NCBI GenBank assembly: GCA_051748085.1
Contig: JBNJHA010000006.1
Coordinates: forward strand, 1-64,000
DNA length: 64,000 bases
Direction: 5' to 3'
DNA from: CAYNNQ01 sp051748085
GTDB lineage: Bacteria > Desulfobacterota > Desulfovibrionia > Desulfovibrionales > Desulfonatronovibrionaceae
The notes under the pieces are model-generated. The model did not search any database and had not been told where the DNA came from. It saw nothing but the letters and a program-made list of their open reading frames with translations. Of this stretch, positions 25,482-33,449 are shown one piece after another. The position numbers were made by a program, and so were the translations under genes. How positions within the stretch are numbered: position 1 is the stretch's first letter; each line of letters opens with the position of its first letter.

Positions 25482-25554
25482 AAAATCTCATTTCCGAATC
25501 CGAAACTTGATATTTTTAAATCCGGTTTTTTTTTAAATTTCCGGATAAGAACTA
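25482..25554 (-). repeat. family A fragment (right half)
   Basis: Matches the right-hand 70 bases of the full copies (AAAATCTCATTTCCGAA, then TTTCCGGATAAGAACTA). The open-frame half is missing. It lies between the RarD gene and the amino-acid ABC operon. Confidence 0.65.
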
Positions 25555-25644
25555 TTTAAGTGCCGTGATTGACAGGATAAATTATTTAGCATAAGTTAAT
25601 TGATAGAATTTAGTAATTTATTGTTAAGTGTGGGAGATAACAGA

Positions 25645-26421
25645 ATGAATGTTGATCCGGCTGCCGCGCTGGTTACCGACGGTATTCATAAGAGTTTTGG
25701 CGGACTGGAAGTGTTGAAAGGGATTTCAGTTACTGCGAATGAAGGCGATGTGATTGCCTTGATCGGCTCCAGCGGTTCCGGCAAGAGTACTTTTCTGCGC
25801 TGCATCAATATGCTCGAAGTTCCGGATAAAGGCGGAGTATATGTAAATGGGGAACTTATCGAGCTGGCCAAGAACAAACACGGCGAAACAGTTCCCAAGA
25901 GTACGAAACAGGTTGACCGCATCCGGACCAAACTGGCCATGGTTTTTCAGCAGTTTAATCTTTGGTCGCATATGACCATATTGGAAAATGTCATGGAAGC
26001 GCCGGTTCATGTTTTGAAAACACCTAAAAAGGAAGCCAGAAGAAGGGCCATGGAACTGCTGGACAAGGTGGGCATAGCGGACAAAGCGAAAAATTATCCG
26101 GCACATCTGTCCGGAGGACAGGAGCAGAGAGCGGCCATAGCCAGGGCCCTGGCTATGGATCCGGAAGTTATGCTTCTTGATGAACCGACTTCGGCTCTGG
26201 ATCCTGAACTTGTCGGCGAAGTCCTGGCGGTCTTAAGACAACTCGCGAAGGAAGGCAGTACAATGATTATTGCCACGCACGAAATGGATTTTGCCAAGGA
26301 GATGGCCTCTGAGGTGGTGTACATGTTTGAAGGCTGTATAGAAGAGCAGGGACCACCTTCCAGAGTTTTTGAAAATCCAGATTCGGATCAGTGCCGGAAA
26401 TTTCTGGCTCGTTTTTTATAG
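25645..26421 (+). CDS. polar amino-acid ABC transporter ATP-binding protein
   Basis: A 258-residue ABC ATPase of the HisP/GlnQ class. Walker A is GSSGSGKSTFLRCINMLE, the signature is LSGGQEQRAAIARALA, Walker B is VMLLDEPTSALDPE, and the switch His is in ATHEMDFAKEM. The NGELIELAKNKHGETVPKS insert after the Q-loop side is typical of HisP (basic amino acids). The ATG at 25645 has GGGAG 8 bases upstream. It heads a four-gene operon with a binding protein and two permeases. Confidence 0.9.
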   Translation: MNVDPAAALVTDGIHKSFGGLEVLKGISVTANEGDVIALIGSSGSGKSTFLRCINMLEVPDKGGVYVNGELIELAKNKHGETVPKSTKQVDRIRTKLAMVFQQFNLWSHMTILENVMEAPVHVLKTPKKEARRRAMELLDKVGIADKAKNYPAHLSGGQEQRAAIARALAMDPEVMLLDEPTSALDPELVGEVLAVLRQLAKEGSTMIIATHEMDFAKEMASEVVYMFEGCIEEQGPPSRVFENPDSDQCRKFLARFL

Positions 26422-26451
26422 TCTAACTCAACATTTAAAGGAGAACTGGTC

Positions 26452-27237
26452 ATGATCAAGTTGTTGCGTTTTTTTGTTTGCCTCGCCGGGATTATGTGTT
26501 TGACGGTCGGGGCTGTTCAGGCTGATGAAATTAAAAAAGTGCGGATTGGCACCGAGGGCGCTTATCCGCCTTTTAACTATGTGGATTCCGAGGGAAATTT
26601 ACAGGGCTTTGACGTGGATGTGGCCAAAGCGCTTTGCGACGCCATGGACGTTGAATGCGAATTTGTTGTGCAGGATTGGGACGGTATGATCCCCGGGCTT
26701 TTGGCCAAGAAGTACGATGCGATCATTGCTTCGATGTCCATTACAGAAGAACGTAAGAAAAAAGTTGATTTTACCAATAAGTATTATCAGACGCCCGCTA
26801 AATTTGTCGCTAAAAAAGGGGCGTTTACCGATTTTGATGAGGACAGCCTGGACGGCAAGGTAGTAGGGGTACAGCGGGCGACCATCCATGAAAATTTTGT
26901 CCGGGAAAAATTCGGCGACCAGGTTGAAATTCGTTCTTATGCAACATTGGATGAAGCCAATATGGATCTGGTGTCGGGCCGACTTGATCTAGTCTGCGCC
27001 GATTCCGTCCCCCTGCAGGAGAGTTTGCTGGATAAAGATTACGGCGAGGATTATACTTTTGTCGGTCCCGGATATATCGACGAAAAATGGTTTGGTGAAG
27101 GCATTGGCATAGCCTTGCGCAAGGACGATGACAGGCTGAAAGAGATGTTTAACAAGGCGATTACAAAAATTCGCAACGATGGAACATATCAGAAGATAAA
27201 CGCCAAATATTTCGATTTCGATGTTTATGGCGAATAG
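26452..27237 (+). CDS. amino-acid ABC transporter substrate-binding protein
   Basis: A 261-residue periplasmic protein with a 24-residue signal peptide (FFVCLAGIMCLTVGAVQA). The family 3 solute-binding signature follows: RIGTEGAYPPFNYVDSEGNL and GFDVDVAKALC. SMSITEERKKKVDF and WDGMIPGLLAKKYD match the lysine/arginine/ornithine/histidine-binding (HisJ/ArgT) subgroup. The ligand is most likely a basic amino acid, but neighbours do not confirm it. A strong AAAGGAG precedes the start. Confidence 0.88.
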   Translation: MIKLLRFFVCLAGIMCLTVGAVQADEIKKVRIGTEGAYPPFNYVDSEGNLQGFDVDVAKALCDAMDVECEFVVQDWDGMIPGLLAKKYDAIIASMSITEERKKKVDFTNKYYQTPAKFVAKKGAFTDFDEDSLDGKVVGVQRATIHENFVREKFGDQVEIRSYATLDEANMDLVSGRLDLVCADSVPLQESLLDKDYGEDYTFVGPGYIDEKWFGEGIGIALRKDDDRLKEMFNKAITKIRNDGTYQKINAKYFDFDVYGE

Positions 27238-27255
27238 GCATAGATATAATTGGCC

Positions 27256-27288
27256 GTCCGGCATTGTCTTTACCGGGCCATGCCGGAC
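27256..27288 (+). terminator. intra-operon stem-loop after the binding-protein gene
   Basis: GTCCGGCAT (27256-27264) pairs perfectly with ATGCCGGAC (27280-27288), with a 15-base loop and no long T-tract. Such hairpins after binding-protein genes commonly protect or attenuate mRNA so that the binding protein is made in excess over the permease. Confidence 0.6.
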
Positions 27289-27391
27289 GCTTTGTTATAT
27301 CTGCTTTTCATGCGGGAATTTTTGAATTTCTGGAGAAAACCTGTTAATTCCTTCAATTACAGGCATTAAATTCAGAGGATAATGGGCAAAA

Positions 27392-28075
27392 ATGCTATAC
27401 GGTTATGGAGATCTCCTTTTAAAGGGTTTTCAGTTGACCTTGCTGGTGGGCATTACCTCCATGGCATTGGCAATTTTCTTCGGCCTGTTCGGTTCTTGGG
27501 CAAAATCGGTTTCTTCCGCTTATGTCCGGGCCGCGGCCAATATTTATACCACTGTGTTTAGAGGGATTCCGGAACTGGTTTTGATTTTACTTGTTTATTA
27601 CGGCGTGCCAACTCTTATTCAGGATTTTCTTGCGGTCATGGGCTCGGAAGTGCGTATAAATTTCAACCCCTTTATTTCCGGAGTATGCACTATCGGCGTG
27701 ATATATGGGGCGTTTACCACGGAAGTTTTTCGAGGGGCGTATATGGCCGTGGATAAGGGCCAGATTGAGGCCGCCCGCTCTCTGGGAATGAACAGGGGGC
27801 TTGCATTCCGGCGTATTACCCTTCCGCAGATGTGGCGTTTCGCCTTGCCCGGGCTGGGAAATGTCTGGATGGTATTGATAAAGGCTACGGCTCTTGTTTC
27901 CGTGATCCAGCTCCCGGAATTGATGCGCAATGCCGATATCGCGGCCAAGGCCACGCGAAAACCTTTTACTTTTTATTTTATTGCTTCCTTGATTTATTTG
28001 ATAATCACGATTGCTTCTCTTATCATTCAGCATAAGGCAGAGTCTTGGGCTAACAGAGGGGTCAGGAGGGCTTAA
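27392..28075 (+). CDS. amino-acid ABC transporter permease (HisQ-like)
   Basis: A 227-residue inner-membrane permease with about five spans. It has the EAA loop of the His/Glu/Gln family (GQIEAARSLGMNRGLAFRRI, then LPQMWRFALPGLGN). The N-terminal GFQLTLLVGITSMALAIFFG is typical. It pairs with the next permease to form the channel for the ATPase at 25645-26421. Confidence 0.88.
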   Translation: MLYGYGDLLLKGFQLTLLVGITSMALAIFFGLFGSWAKSVSSAYVRAAANIYTTVFRGIPELVLILLVYYGVPTLIQDFLAVMGSEVRINFNPFISGVCTIGVIYGAFTTEVFRGAYMAVDKGQIEAARSLGMNRGLAFRRITLPQMWRFALPGLGNVWMVLIKATALVSVIQLPELMRNADIAAKATRKPFTFYFIASLIYLIITIASLIIQHKAESWANRGVRRA

Positions 28076-28079
28076 AATT

Positions 28080-28778
28080 TTGTTTGAAATTATATGGAAA
28101 AGTCTTCCGCAGCTTATAGACGGAGTATGGGTGACCATACAATTGACCGCCTTGAGCGTTCTGTTCGGTCTTGTCCTGGCGGTACCTTTATCTTTACTTC
28201 GTGTGTCCAGAAATAAATTACTCAGTTATCCCGCTTATTGCTTTAATTTTTATTTTCGCGGCACTCCGCTGCTGGTTCAGATATTTATGGTCTACTACGG
28301 CAGCGGGCAATTTTTTCAGTTTCTGCAGAGTATCGGGCTTTGGGGGTTTTTCCGGGAAGCATACTTTTGCGCGATATTGACCTTGACCTTAAACACCGCC
28401 GCTTACACCGCGGAAATACTGCGCGGAGGCATAGAGGCGGTCCCTTTTGGGGAAATAGAGGCGGGTAGGGCTTGCGGCATGTCCAAGTCTCTCTTGTACA
28501 GAAGGATTATTCTGCCCAAAGCTTTCCGGATTGCCTGGCCGGCCTATACGAATGAGGTCATTTTTTTGCTTCAGGCCACCTCATTGGTTTCTATTATTAC
28601 AGTCATGGATATTACAGGTGTTGCCCGCGTACTGTCCGCCAAAAATTTTGCTTTCTATGAGATATTCTTAACTGCGTCGGCACTTTATTTGGTTCTGGTT
28701 TATGGAGTGCTTTTCGTGTTTAAGAAAATTGAGCGTCGAATTACCAACCATCTCCGTCAGCCTATGATGTCCGATTAG
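28080..28778 (+). CDS. amino-acid ABC transporter permease (HisM-like)
   Basis: A 232-residue permease starting, in my reading, at a TTG (28080) placed 10 bases after AGGAGG and 4 bases after the previous stop. A longer in-frame start at 28011 would overlap the previous gene. The EAA motif is GEIEAGRACGMSKSLLYRRI, with YFRGTPLLVQIFMVYYG upstream as in HisM. The stop TAG (28776-28778) lies at the edge of family A copy 3. Confidence 0.87.
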   Translation: MFEIIWKSLPQLIDGVWVTIQLTALSVLFGLVLAVPLSLLRVSRNKLLSYPAYCFNFYFRGTPLLVQIFMVYYGSGQFFQFLQSIGLWGFFREAYFCAILTLTLNTAAYTAEILRGGIEAVPFGEIEAGRACGMSKSLLYRRIILPKAFRIAWPAYTNEVIFLLQATSLVSIITVMDITGVARVLSAKNFAFYEIFLTASALYLVLVYGVLFVFKKIERRITNHLRQPMMSD

Positions 28779-28779
28779 C

Positions 28780-28968
28780 TAGTTTTCATCCGGGAATGGC
28801 CTTTTTCCAGTTTAACGGCGTTGATTTCCGTAATTATTCGATCACGTATTAAGATAGACTCGCTCATAATTACTTAATGTCTTTGTTAAACAGGAAAAAA
28901 TCTCATTTTCAGACCTAAAACCCGATATTTTTAAAACCGGAAATTTTTTAATTTCCGGATAAGAACCA
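28780..28968 (-). repeat. family A MITE-like element, copy 3 (complete)
   Basis: 189 bases. The left end is TAGTTTTCATCCGG and the right end is TTTCCGGATAAGAACCA. The palindrome CCGGAAATT/AATTTCCGG is at 28937-28958. The minus-strand frame 28867-28775 encodes 30 residues (MSESILIRDRIITEINAVKL...), and its TAA overlaps the permease TAG. Confidence 0.85.
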
Positions 28969-29080
28969 GTTGCTAAATTCTCGCCCGTTGACAATCTCTT
29001 TTTCACCCAAACCGCGTTGAATTTTTAGTCTGCATCAAAATGTAATTTGCAGTGAACTTTTTAATGTAGTGAATAGTTAC
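28969..29080. repeat. family B repeat, copy 2 (left end uncertain)
   Basis: Ends in GTAGTGAATAGTTAC and abuts family A copy 3. The interior diverges from other copies, so the left limit is a guess. It sits just upstream of the tRNA-Pro promoter. Confidence 0.45.
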
Positions 29081-29122
29081 CAATTTGCTTATGTTACCCC
29101 CGGGGAAAATTTGGAAAAATTA

Positions 29123-29151
29123 TTGACAATTGGTTAAAGGAAAACTAAATT
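29123..29151 (+). promoter_or_regulatory. sigma-70-type promoter of tRNA-Pro
   Basis: TTGACA at 29123-29128, a 17-base spacer and TAAATT at 29146-29151. This places the start site close to the 5' end of the tRNA at 29161. Confidence 0.7.
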
Positions 29152-29160
29152 TCGATAGAA

Positions 29161-29237
29161 CGGGACGTAGCGCAGTCTGGGAGCGCACCTGAATGGGGTT
29201 CAGGGGGTCGCAGGTTCAAATCCTGCCGTCCCGACCA
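29161..29237 (+). tRNA. tRNA-Pro (GGG anticodon)
   Basis: A 77-base cloverleaf. The acceptor stem CGGGACG pairs with CGTCCCG, the anticodon stem CCTGA/TCAGG encloses loop ATGGGGT (anticodon GGG), and the T-arm contains GGTTCAAATCC. The 3' CCA is encoded (29235-29237). Confidence 0.97.
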
Positions 29238-29246
29238 CAGATTTCA

Positions 29247-29281
29247 AGGGGTTAGGTCATACGGCTTAACCTCTTTTTTTT
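29247..29281 (+). terminator. rho-independent terminator of tRNA-Pro
   Basis: AGGGGTTA (29247-29254) pairs with TAACCTCT (29267-29274) with one G-T pair, followed by a run of T to 29281. Confidence 0.8.
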
Positions 29282-29319
29282 GATCCAACTACATAAATGC
29301 ATTACATTTTGTTTTTGAC

Positions 29320-29415
29320 GTATTTGTTCAGCAAAATTTTTGCGAGCTGAGACTTTCGCCCCGCAGTTTTCAGCAAATGCATGCAAAAAATCCGGTTGCC
29401 TTTTTTCTGTCAGCC
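29320..29415. repeat. family B repeat, copy 3
   Basis: The left end GTATTTGTTCAGCA matches the copy at 35916 (GTATCTGTTCAGCA). The internal GCAAAAAATCCGGT is shared. The right end is eroded. Confidence 0.6.
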
Positions 29416-29422
29416 GGAATTT

Positions 29423-29797
29423 TTAGAATTGTCCTGTCCGCAGGAGCACTAGAGTGCATGCCTCCTCACATTTAATCTCATTCTCTTCCAGTCTTTTTTT
29501 AAGTTCCTGGTTTTCCGCTCCGGGGTTGAAGATTACTCGACCAGGGGCAAGTCTTATTATTTTTTCTTTAAGTGATGAGGATACTTTGCTGGAAACATAT
29601 ACTGTCAGAGTGTCAACCCTGTTTTTGATTTGGTCTAGATCTCCTGCTACCGGCAGATCCTCGATAAATTCCAGCGCCGGATGCACAGGAATAACCTCGT
29701 GCCCATATTCCAGGAGCATTTTGATTGCCTTGTTTGAGTATCTTTCCGTTTTAGGACTGGCTCCTAATACGGCCACATTTTGTGAATTCTTGCTCAT
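29423..29797 (-). CDS. CoA-binding domain protein
   Basis: A 124-residue Rossmann-type protein of the CoA-binding (YccU-like) family: VAVLGASPKTERYSNKAI at the start, EVIPVHPALEFI, and the closing FNPGAENQELKKRLEE with EACTLVLL. Its function is unknown; relatives bind CoA and some are regulatory. ATG at 29797 follows AAGGTG; an upstream ATG at 29821 lacks a ribosome-binding site. Confidence 0.82.
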   Translation of the reverse strand: MSKNSQNVAVLGASPKTERYSNKAIKMLLEYGHEVIPVHPALEFIEDLPVAGDLDQIKNRVDTLTVYVSSKVSSSLKEKIIRLAPGRVIFNPGAENQELKKRLEENEIKCEEACTLVLLRTGQF

Positions 29798-29893
29798 AGG
29801 GTTGCACCTTTTCAGTTGCATAAATTTAAAAAAATGAATATTTAGAATTTATATATATTTGATTATCTTTTGAATATTATTAAATCAACGAGT

Positions 29894-30787
29894 ATGCAAA
29901 TGCTTTTTTTAAAAAACAGCTTTAGCGGACGATGCTTGTGTTTCTTGCTGGTGTTTACTTTTTTAGCTTCTTCCGCCATTGCGAATAAAAAGACGATAAT
30001 ATGGCTTGAATCCGATCTCGAGCCTTGTTTCATCCACGAAGGACCTTATAAAGGGATGGGTTATGAGGATGTGATTACCGACATATTGGAGGAAAATCTG
30101 GAAGGATATCATTTTAAAACCCAGAAAGCTAATATCGCCAGAATGTACCGTGAATTCAAATCAGGCCAAAACGTATGCCATGTGGCCTTTTATAAAAATC
30201 CGGAAAGGGAAAAATTTATGTATTTTTCAATACCGAATACCATAACTTTTCCGGTTGTTCTGGTTATGAAGCCCGATAAAGCCGAGCAATTTGCCGGCCG
30301 TGAATTCTTGAGCCTTGAAGAGATGCTCAAAAACAAGAACTTAAAACTGGCTATAGCTGAAGACCGTTCCTATGGAGCGGCCCTGGATTCGCTCCTAAAA
30401 AAATATGAAAGCAATGAAAACATTTTGTCCTATGCCAAAGACAGTATTAGTCAACATAATTTCAATATGCTGCTCAACGACCGGATTGACTATACATTGG
30501 CTTTGCCTGAGGAGGTTATGTATTGGGCCGAGCAGAATGATGCCCGGGATAAAATAAGCATATTTCATCTTGCTGAAAATCAAGGGCGGTATGATACTTG
30601 GTATGGATATGTTGCTTGTCCGAAAACAGAATGGGGCAAAAAAACCATAACAAGGATAAATAAAGTCCTTATGGAGCAAAGGCCGACAGAGCGCTACAGG
30701 AAAGCCTATGAACGCTGGATCGACGAGGACAGCCTGCCCCGATACAGAAAATTATATCAGAAATATTTTTTGCAGACCACGGAATAA
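29894..30787 (+). CDS. periplasmic solute-binding-like protein
   Basis: About 297 residues with a signal peptide (LCFLLVFTFLASSAIA). The fold resembles family 3 extracellular binding proteins: TIIWLESDLEPCFIHEGPYKGMGYEDVI, VCHVAFYKNPEREKFMYFS and RIDYTLALPEEVMYWA. This matches an uncharacterised group of binding-protein-like genes without transporter partners, found in Proteobacteria and possibly acting in sensing. No ABC genes adjoin it. The start is uncertain (TTG at 29870, ATG at 29894 or 29900), and no ribosome-binding site is clear. Confidence 0.65.
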   Translation: MQMLFLKNSFSGRCLCFLLVFTFLASSAIANKKTIIWLESDLEPCFIHEGPYKGMGYEDVITDILEENLEGYHFKTQKANIARMYREFKSGQNVCHVAFYKNPEREKFMYFSIPNTITFPVVLVMKPDKAEQFAGREFLSLEEMLKNKNLKLAIAEDRSYGAALDSLLKKYESNENILSYAKDSISQHNFNMLLNDRIDYTLALPEEVMYWAEQNDARDKISIFHLAENQGRYDTWYGYVACPKTEWGKKTITRINKVLMEQRPTERYRKAYERWIDEDSLPRYRKLYQKYFLQTTE

Positions 30788-31058
30788 TGGTTTTCCCCTT
30801 CTCGCTTTGGTTTTCCCGGAATCCGATCCTGAATCAGGGTACCCCGGAAACGGTTGGTCCCCTTGGTTGGAGCAATTTTTATTTTTTAGAGTTTGCGGAA
30901 GTATTTTTCTTATTGAAATGTGGCCTTGAATATTGCCCGGGACGTTAATTTATATCCCAATGCTGAATCCGTCCATGTTTACATTCGTAACACTTTGGAT
31001 TTATTGCCAAAGAGTTATCGGAAATTTTTCCGGTCGTCGAGTTTGGGAAAAAACAAAA

Positions 31059-32183
31059 TTATTTGCTTAGTTCATTCACTCTGGTTATTTCTTTCTTGAA
31101 TGTCTGTATTCTGCGTACTGATTGTTCCAGGCGTTCCCGGGTTATCTTTCCTTCCTCGAGTAATTGATTAATTATTTTCAATGCTTTTGAAGCTATGTCC
31201 GGTTCGTATTCTAAATTATTTCCAAATAATAAAATGTCCGAACCGGCGGACAATGCTTTTTCTATGACCGTCTTTAATCCGAAATGGTCCGTGATCGCCT
31301 TCATTTGCAGATCGTCGGTTATTATCGGTCTCTGGCATTCAAGACCCTGGCGCAGCATATGCAGAGTTTTTCGGGAAATGCTGGCCGGATACTTTTTGTC
31401 CAGCTTCGCGTTGAAAAGGTGCCCGGTCATCACGGCGAACAGCAGTTGTGATTTAATAAGCTTTTCATACGGGATAAGTTCTTTTTTTTGCCAGGTTTGC
31501 GTGACATCGGTAAGACCCAGGTGGGAATCGTTACGGCTCGATCCGTGCCCTGGAAAATGCTTCAGGCAGCCGGCCACTCCGAATTGATTAAGGCCGGAGA
31601 TAAAGGCCCGGCAGTGTTCGACGACTTGGCATGGATTCTCGGAGAAGCTGCGACCGAGGGCGCCGATGACCGGGCATTCCGGATTTGTATTTACATCGGC
31701 GACCGGAGCGAAATTAAGGTTTATGCCCATCCGGGACAATATTTTGCCTGTTTCGCGACCTTTCTGGTATGTATATTTTTTATCCCGTTTTCCCATCTCA
31801 GACGGGGACGGCAGTTCAGGAAAGCCTGTGTCTGTTTTCAATCTTCTGACCTTCCCCCCTTCCTGATCAACAGCTATCAGCAAAAGCGAATCATCGATAT
31901 CCTGGAGAGTTGAGCACAGTTGTTTTAATTGCGCGGGAGATTTTATGTTTCGGCCGTATTTTTTGTTTTCAAGGTCATAATCAAAGAGCACTACTCCGCC
32001 GATTTTTCCTTTCTCGATGTCCTGCCAGATATGATGATCGGGTGTGACAGTCGTGCCCCGGAAACCGATCATAATCATTTGGCCGATTTTATTGTTGGCC
32101 AATTTATGTTCCGCGTTCGAAGTTTGAGCCGCAAAAAAAATAAACAATGCAGTCAAGAGACCGCAGATCTTTTTTATGTTCAT
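31059..32183 (-). CDS. glycoside hydrolase family 3, NagZ-like beta-N-acetylhexosaminidase
   Basis: A 374-residue secreted enzyme with a signal peptide (ALFIFFAAQTSNA). GH3 features: LLIAVDQEGGKVRRLK, the NagZ loop KHFPGHGSSRNDSHLG (with the catalytic His) and the nucleophile region PIITDDLQMKAI (Asp in TDDL). It removes N-acetylglucosamine from peptidoglycan fragments. The signal peptide points to the periplasm, unlike the cytoplasmic NagZ of E. coli. GGAGG precedes the start, and the ATG overlaps the stop of the upstream transporter gene. Confidence 0.87.
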   Translation of the reverse strand: MNIKKICGLLTALFIFFAAQTSNAEHKLANNKIGQMIMIGFRGTTVTPDHHIWQDIEKGKIGGVVLFDYDLENKKYGRNIKSPAQLKQLCSTLQDIDDSLLLIAVDQEGGKVRRLKTDTGFPELPSPSEMGKRDKKYTYQKGRETGKILSRMGINLNFAPVADVNTNPECPVIGALGRSFSENPCQVVEHCRAFISGLNQFGVAGCLKHFPGHGSSRNDSHLGLTDVTQTWQKKELIPYEKLIKSQLLFAVMTGHLFNAKLDKKYPASISRKTLHMLRQGLECQRPIITDDLQMKAITDHFGLKTVIEKALSAGSDILLFGNNLEYEPDIASKALKIINQLLEEGKITRERLEQSVRRIQTFKKEITRVNELSK

Positions 32184-33124
32184 CTTTTCCTCCAGGAGTT
32201 GTTATAGAATTTGCGCATTTCGCGTATGCCCAGCCAGGAATGCCAGATGATGCTTGATAAGATTATGCTGCCGCCCAAAAAAGTCAGAACCGGGACTTTT
32301 TCTCCTATAACCAGCCAGACCCATACAGGACCGAGTATGGTTTCTATAAGTAAAAAGAGGCTGACCTCGGGAGAGGGAAGGTATTTTGTGCTTTGAGCAA
32401 TGAGCACCAGGGCAAGGGGCATCTGCAAAAGACCCATTATCGCCAGTATCAGATATGTCCGGGGTTCCAGACTGAATGGAGCGGCCAGTGGAGCGGATAA
32501 AAGACACATGATCAGTCCGCCCATGCCTATCAGCAGCATGCGATCCAGAGTGGGGAATTTTCTAAGCAGGGTAAGATTGGCGCCCAGCAGGCAGGCGGTA
32601 GCAACGGCAATGAGATCTCCCGTAAGACCGCCGCTTCCAAGAGAGCCTGAAAAAACCAGAGCAACTCCGGTAAGAGCGCATAGGATAGCTATCCAGGTTC
32701 GGCTGCTGATTTTGTCGATCCGAAATAACCTGGTGAATATTGCCGCAAAAAGGGGGGCACTGCTGATTATAACCACGGAATTGGCGACATTGGTGAACAT
32801 TATAGATGAGACGAAACAACTGCCGCCCACTCCGAAAAAAAAGGCCGACATGGCGCCGGCGGTCAGTATTTTAATGTTTACAGGCCGATAATTTCTTTTT
32901 CGGGAAAAGGATATTATGCCTAGGGTCAGGAACATGAATATTCCCCGCCAGAAAAGAATGTTCCAATTGGAGGTTGCGGACATTCGAACAAGCAGGGCAT
33001 CCAGGCTGAGTACGAAAACCCCCAGACTTACGATGACAATGCCTTTATTTCTGTTCAGAATCTGGGTATTATTTTTCTGTGTCATAAGAGCTGAATAGGG
33101 TAAACGCGGCCCGGAAGCAAGCAT
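32180..33124 (-). CDS. DMT-family (EamA) transporter
   Basis: A 314-residue protein with ten transmembrane helices in two EamA repeats (FWRGIFMFLTLGI and VANSVVIISSAPLFAAIFTR in the first; TKYLPSPEVSLFLLIETILGPVW in the second). Probable exporter of an unknown metabolite. The start is ambiguous between 33124 and 33085, and neither has a clear ribosome-binding site. It is translationally coupled to the GH3 gene (ATGA overlap), which may hint at a cell-wall-derived substrate; that is speculative. Confidence 0.8.
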   Translation of the reverse strand: MLASGPRLPYSALMTQKNNTQILNRNKGIVIVSLGVFVLSLDALLVRMSATSNWNILFWRGIFMFLTLGIISFSRKRNYRPVNIKILTAGAMSAFFFGVGGSCFVSSIMFTNVANSVVIISSAPLFAAIFTRLFRIDKISSRTWIAILCALTGVALVFSGSLGSGGLTGDLIAVATACLLGANLTLLRKFPTLDRMLLIGMGGLIMCLLSAPLAAPFSLEPRTYLILAIMGLLQMPLALVLIAQSTKYLPSPEVSLFLLIETILGPVWVWLVIGEKVPVLTFLGGSIILSSIIWHSWLGIREMRKFYNNSWRKR

Positions 33125-33200
33125 TTCAATGTGGTGTTTTTATGCGCTGGACAGGAATTGTTTGTTTAGTTTTTAAGATCGTGCAAGCAAGAATAGATAT

Positions 33201-33236
33201 AAAAAACCCGCCCAGGGGGATTCAGGCGGGTTTTTT
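33201..33236. terminator. bidirectional rho-independent terminator
   Basis: AAAAAACCCGCC (33201-33212) pairs with GGCGGGTTTTTT (33225-33236), giving T-tracts on both strands. It can end minus-strand transcription from proX and shield the upstream side of the DMT gene. Confidence 0.85.
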
Positions 33237-33260
33237 ATGAATTAAGGGCAAGTTTTTAGT

Positions 33261-33449
33261 TAGTTTCCATCCGGAAATGGCCCTTTTTCAATTTAACGGC
33301 GTCAATTTTCGTAATTATTCGATCACGTATTAAGATACGCCCACTCATGATTACTCAATTTCCTTGTTAAACAGGAAAAAATCTCATTTCCGAACCCAAA
33401 ACCCGATACTTCCAAATCCGAAAATTTTTGAATTTCCGGATAAGAACTA
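33261..33449 (-). repeat. family A MITE-like element, copy 4 (complete)
   Basis: 189 bases. The terminal inverted repeats are TAGTTTCCATCCGGAAAT on the left and the complement of TAGTTCTTATCCGGAAAT on the right (15 of 18 match). The minus-strand frame 33348-33256 encodes 30 residues (MSGRILIRDRIITKIDAVKL...). The right-hand terminal TAG (minus strand 33449-33447) is the stop codon of proX. Confidence 0.88.

Noticed and set aside
20963..33449. Family A copies as a CRISPR-like or tandem array
   Set aside because: Copies are kilobases apart, 189 bp long and imperfect; there are no spacers.
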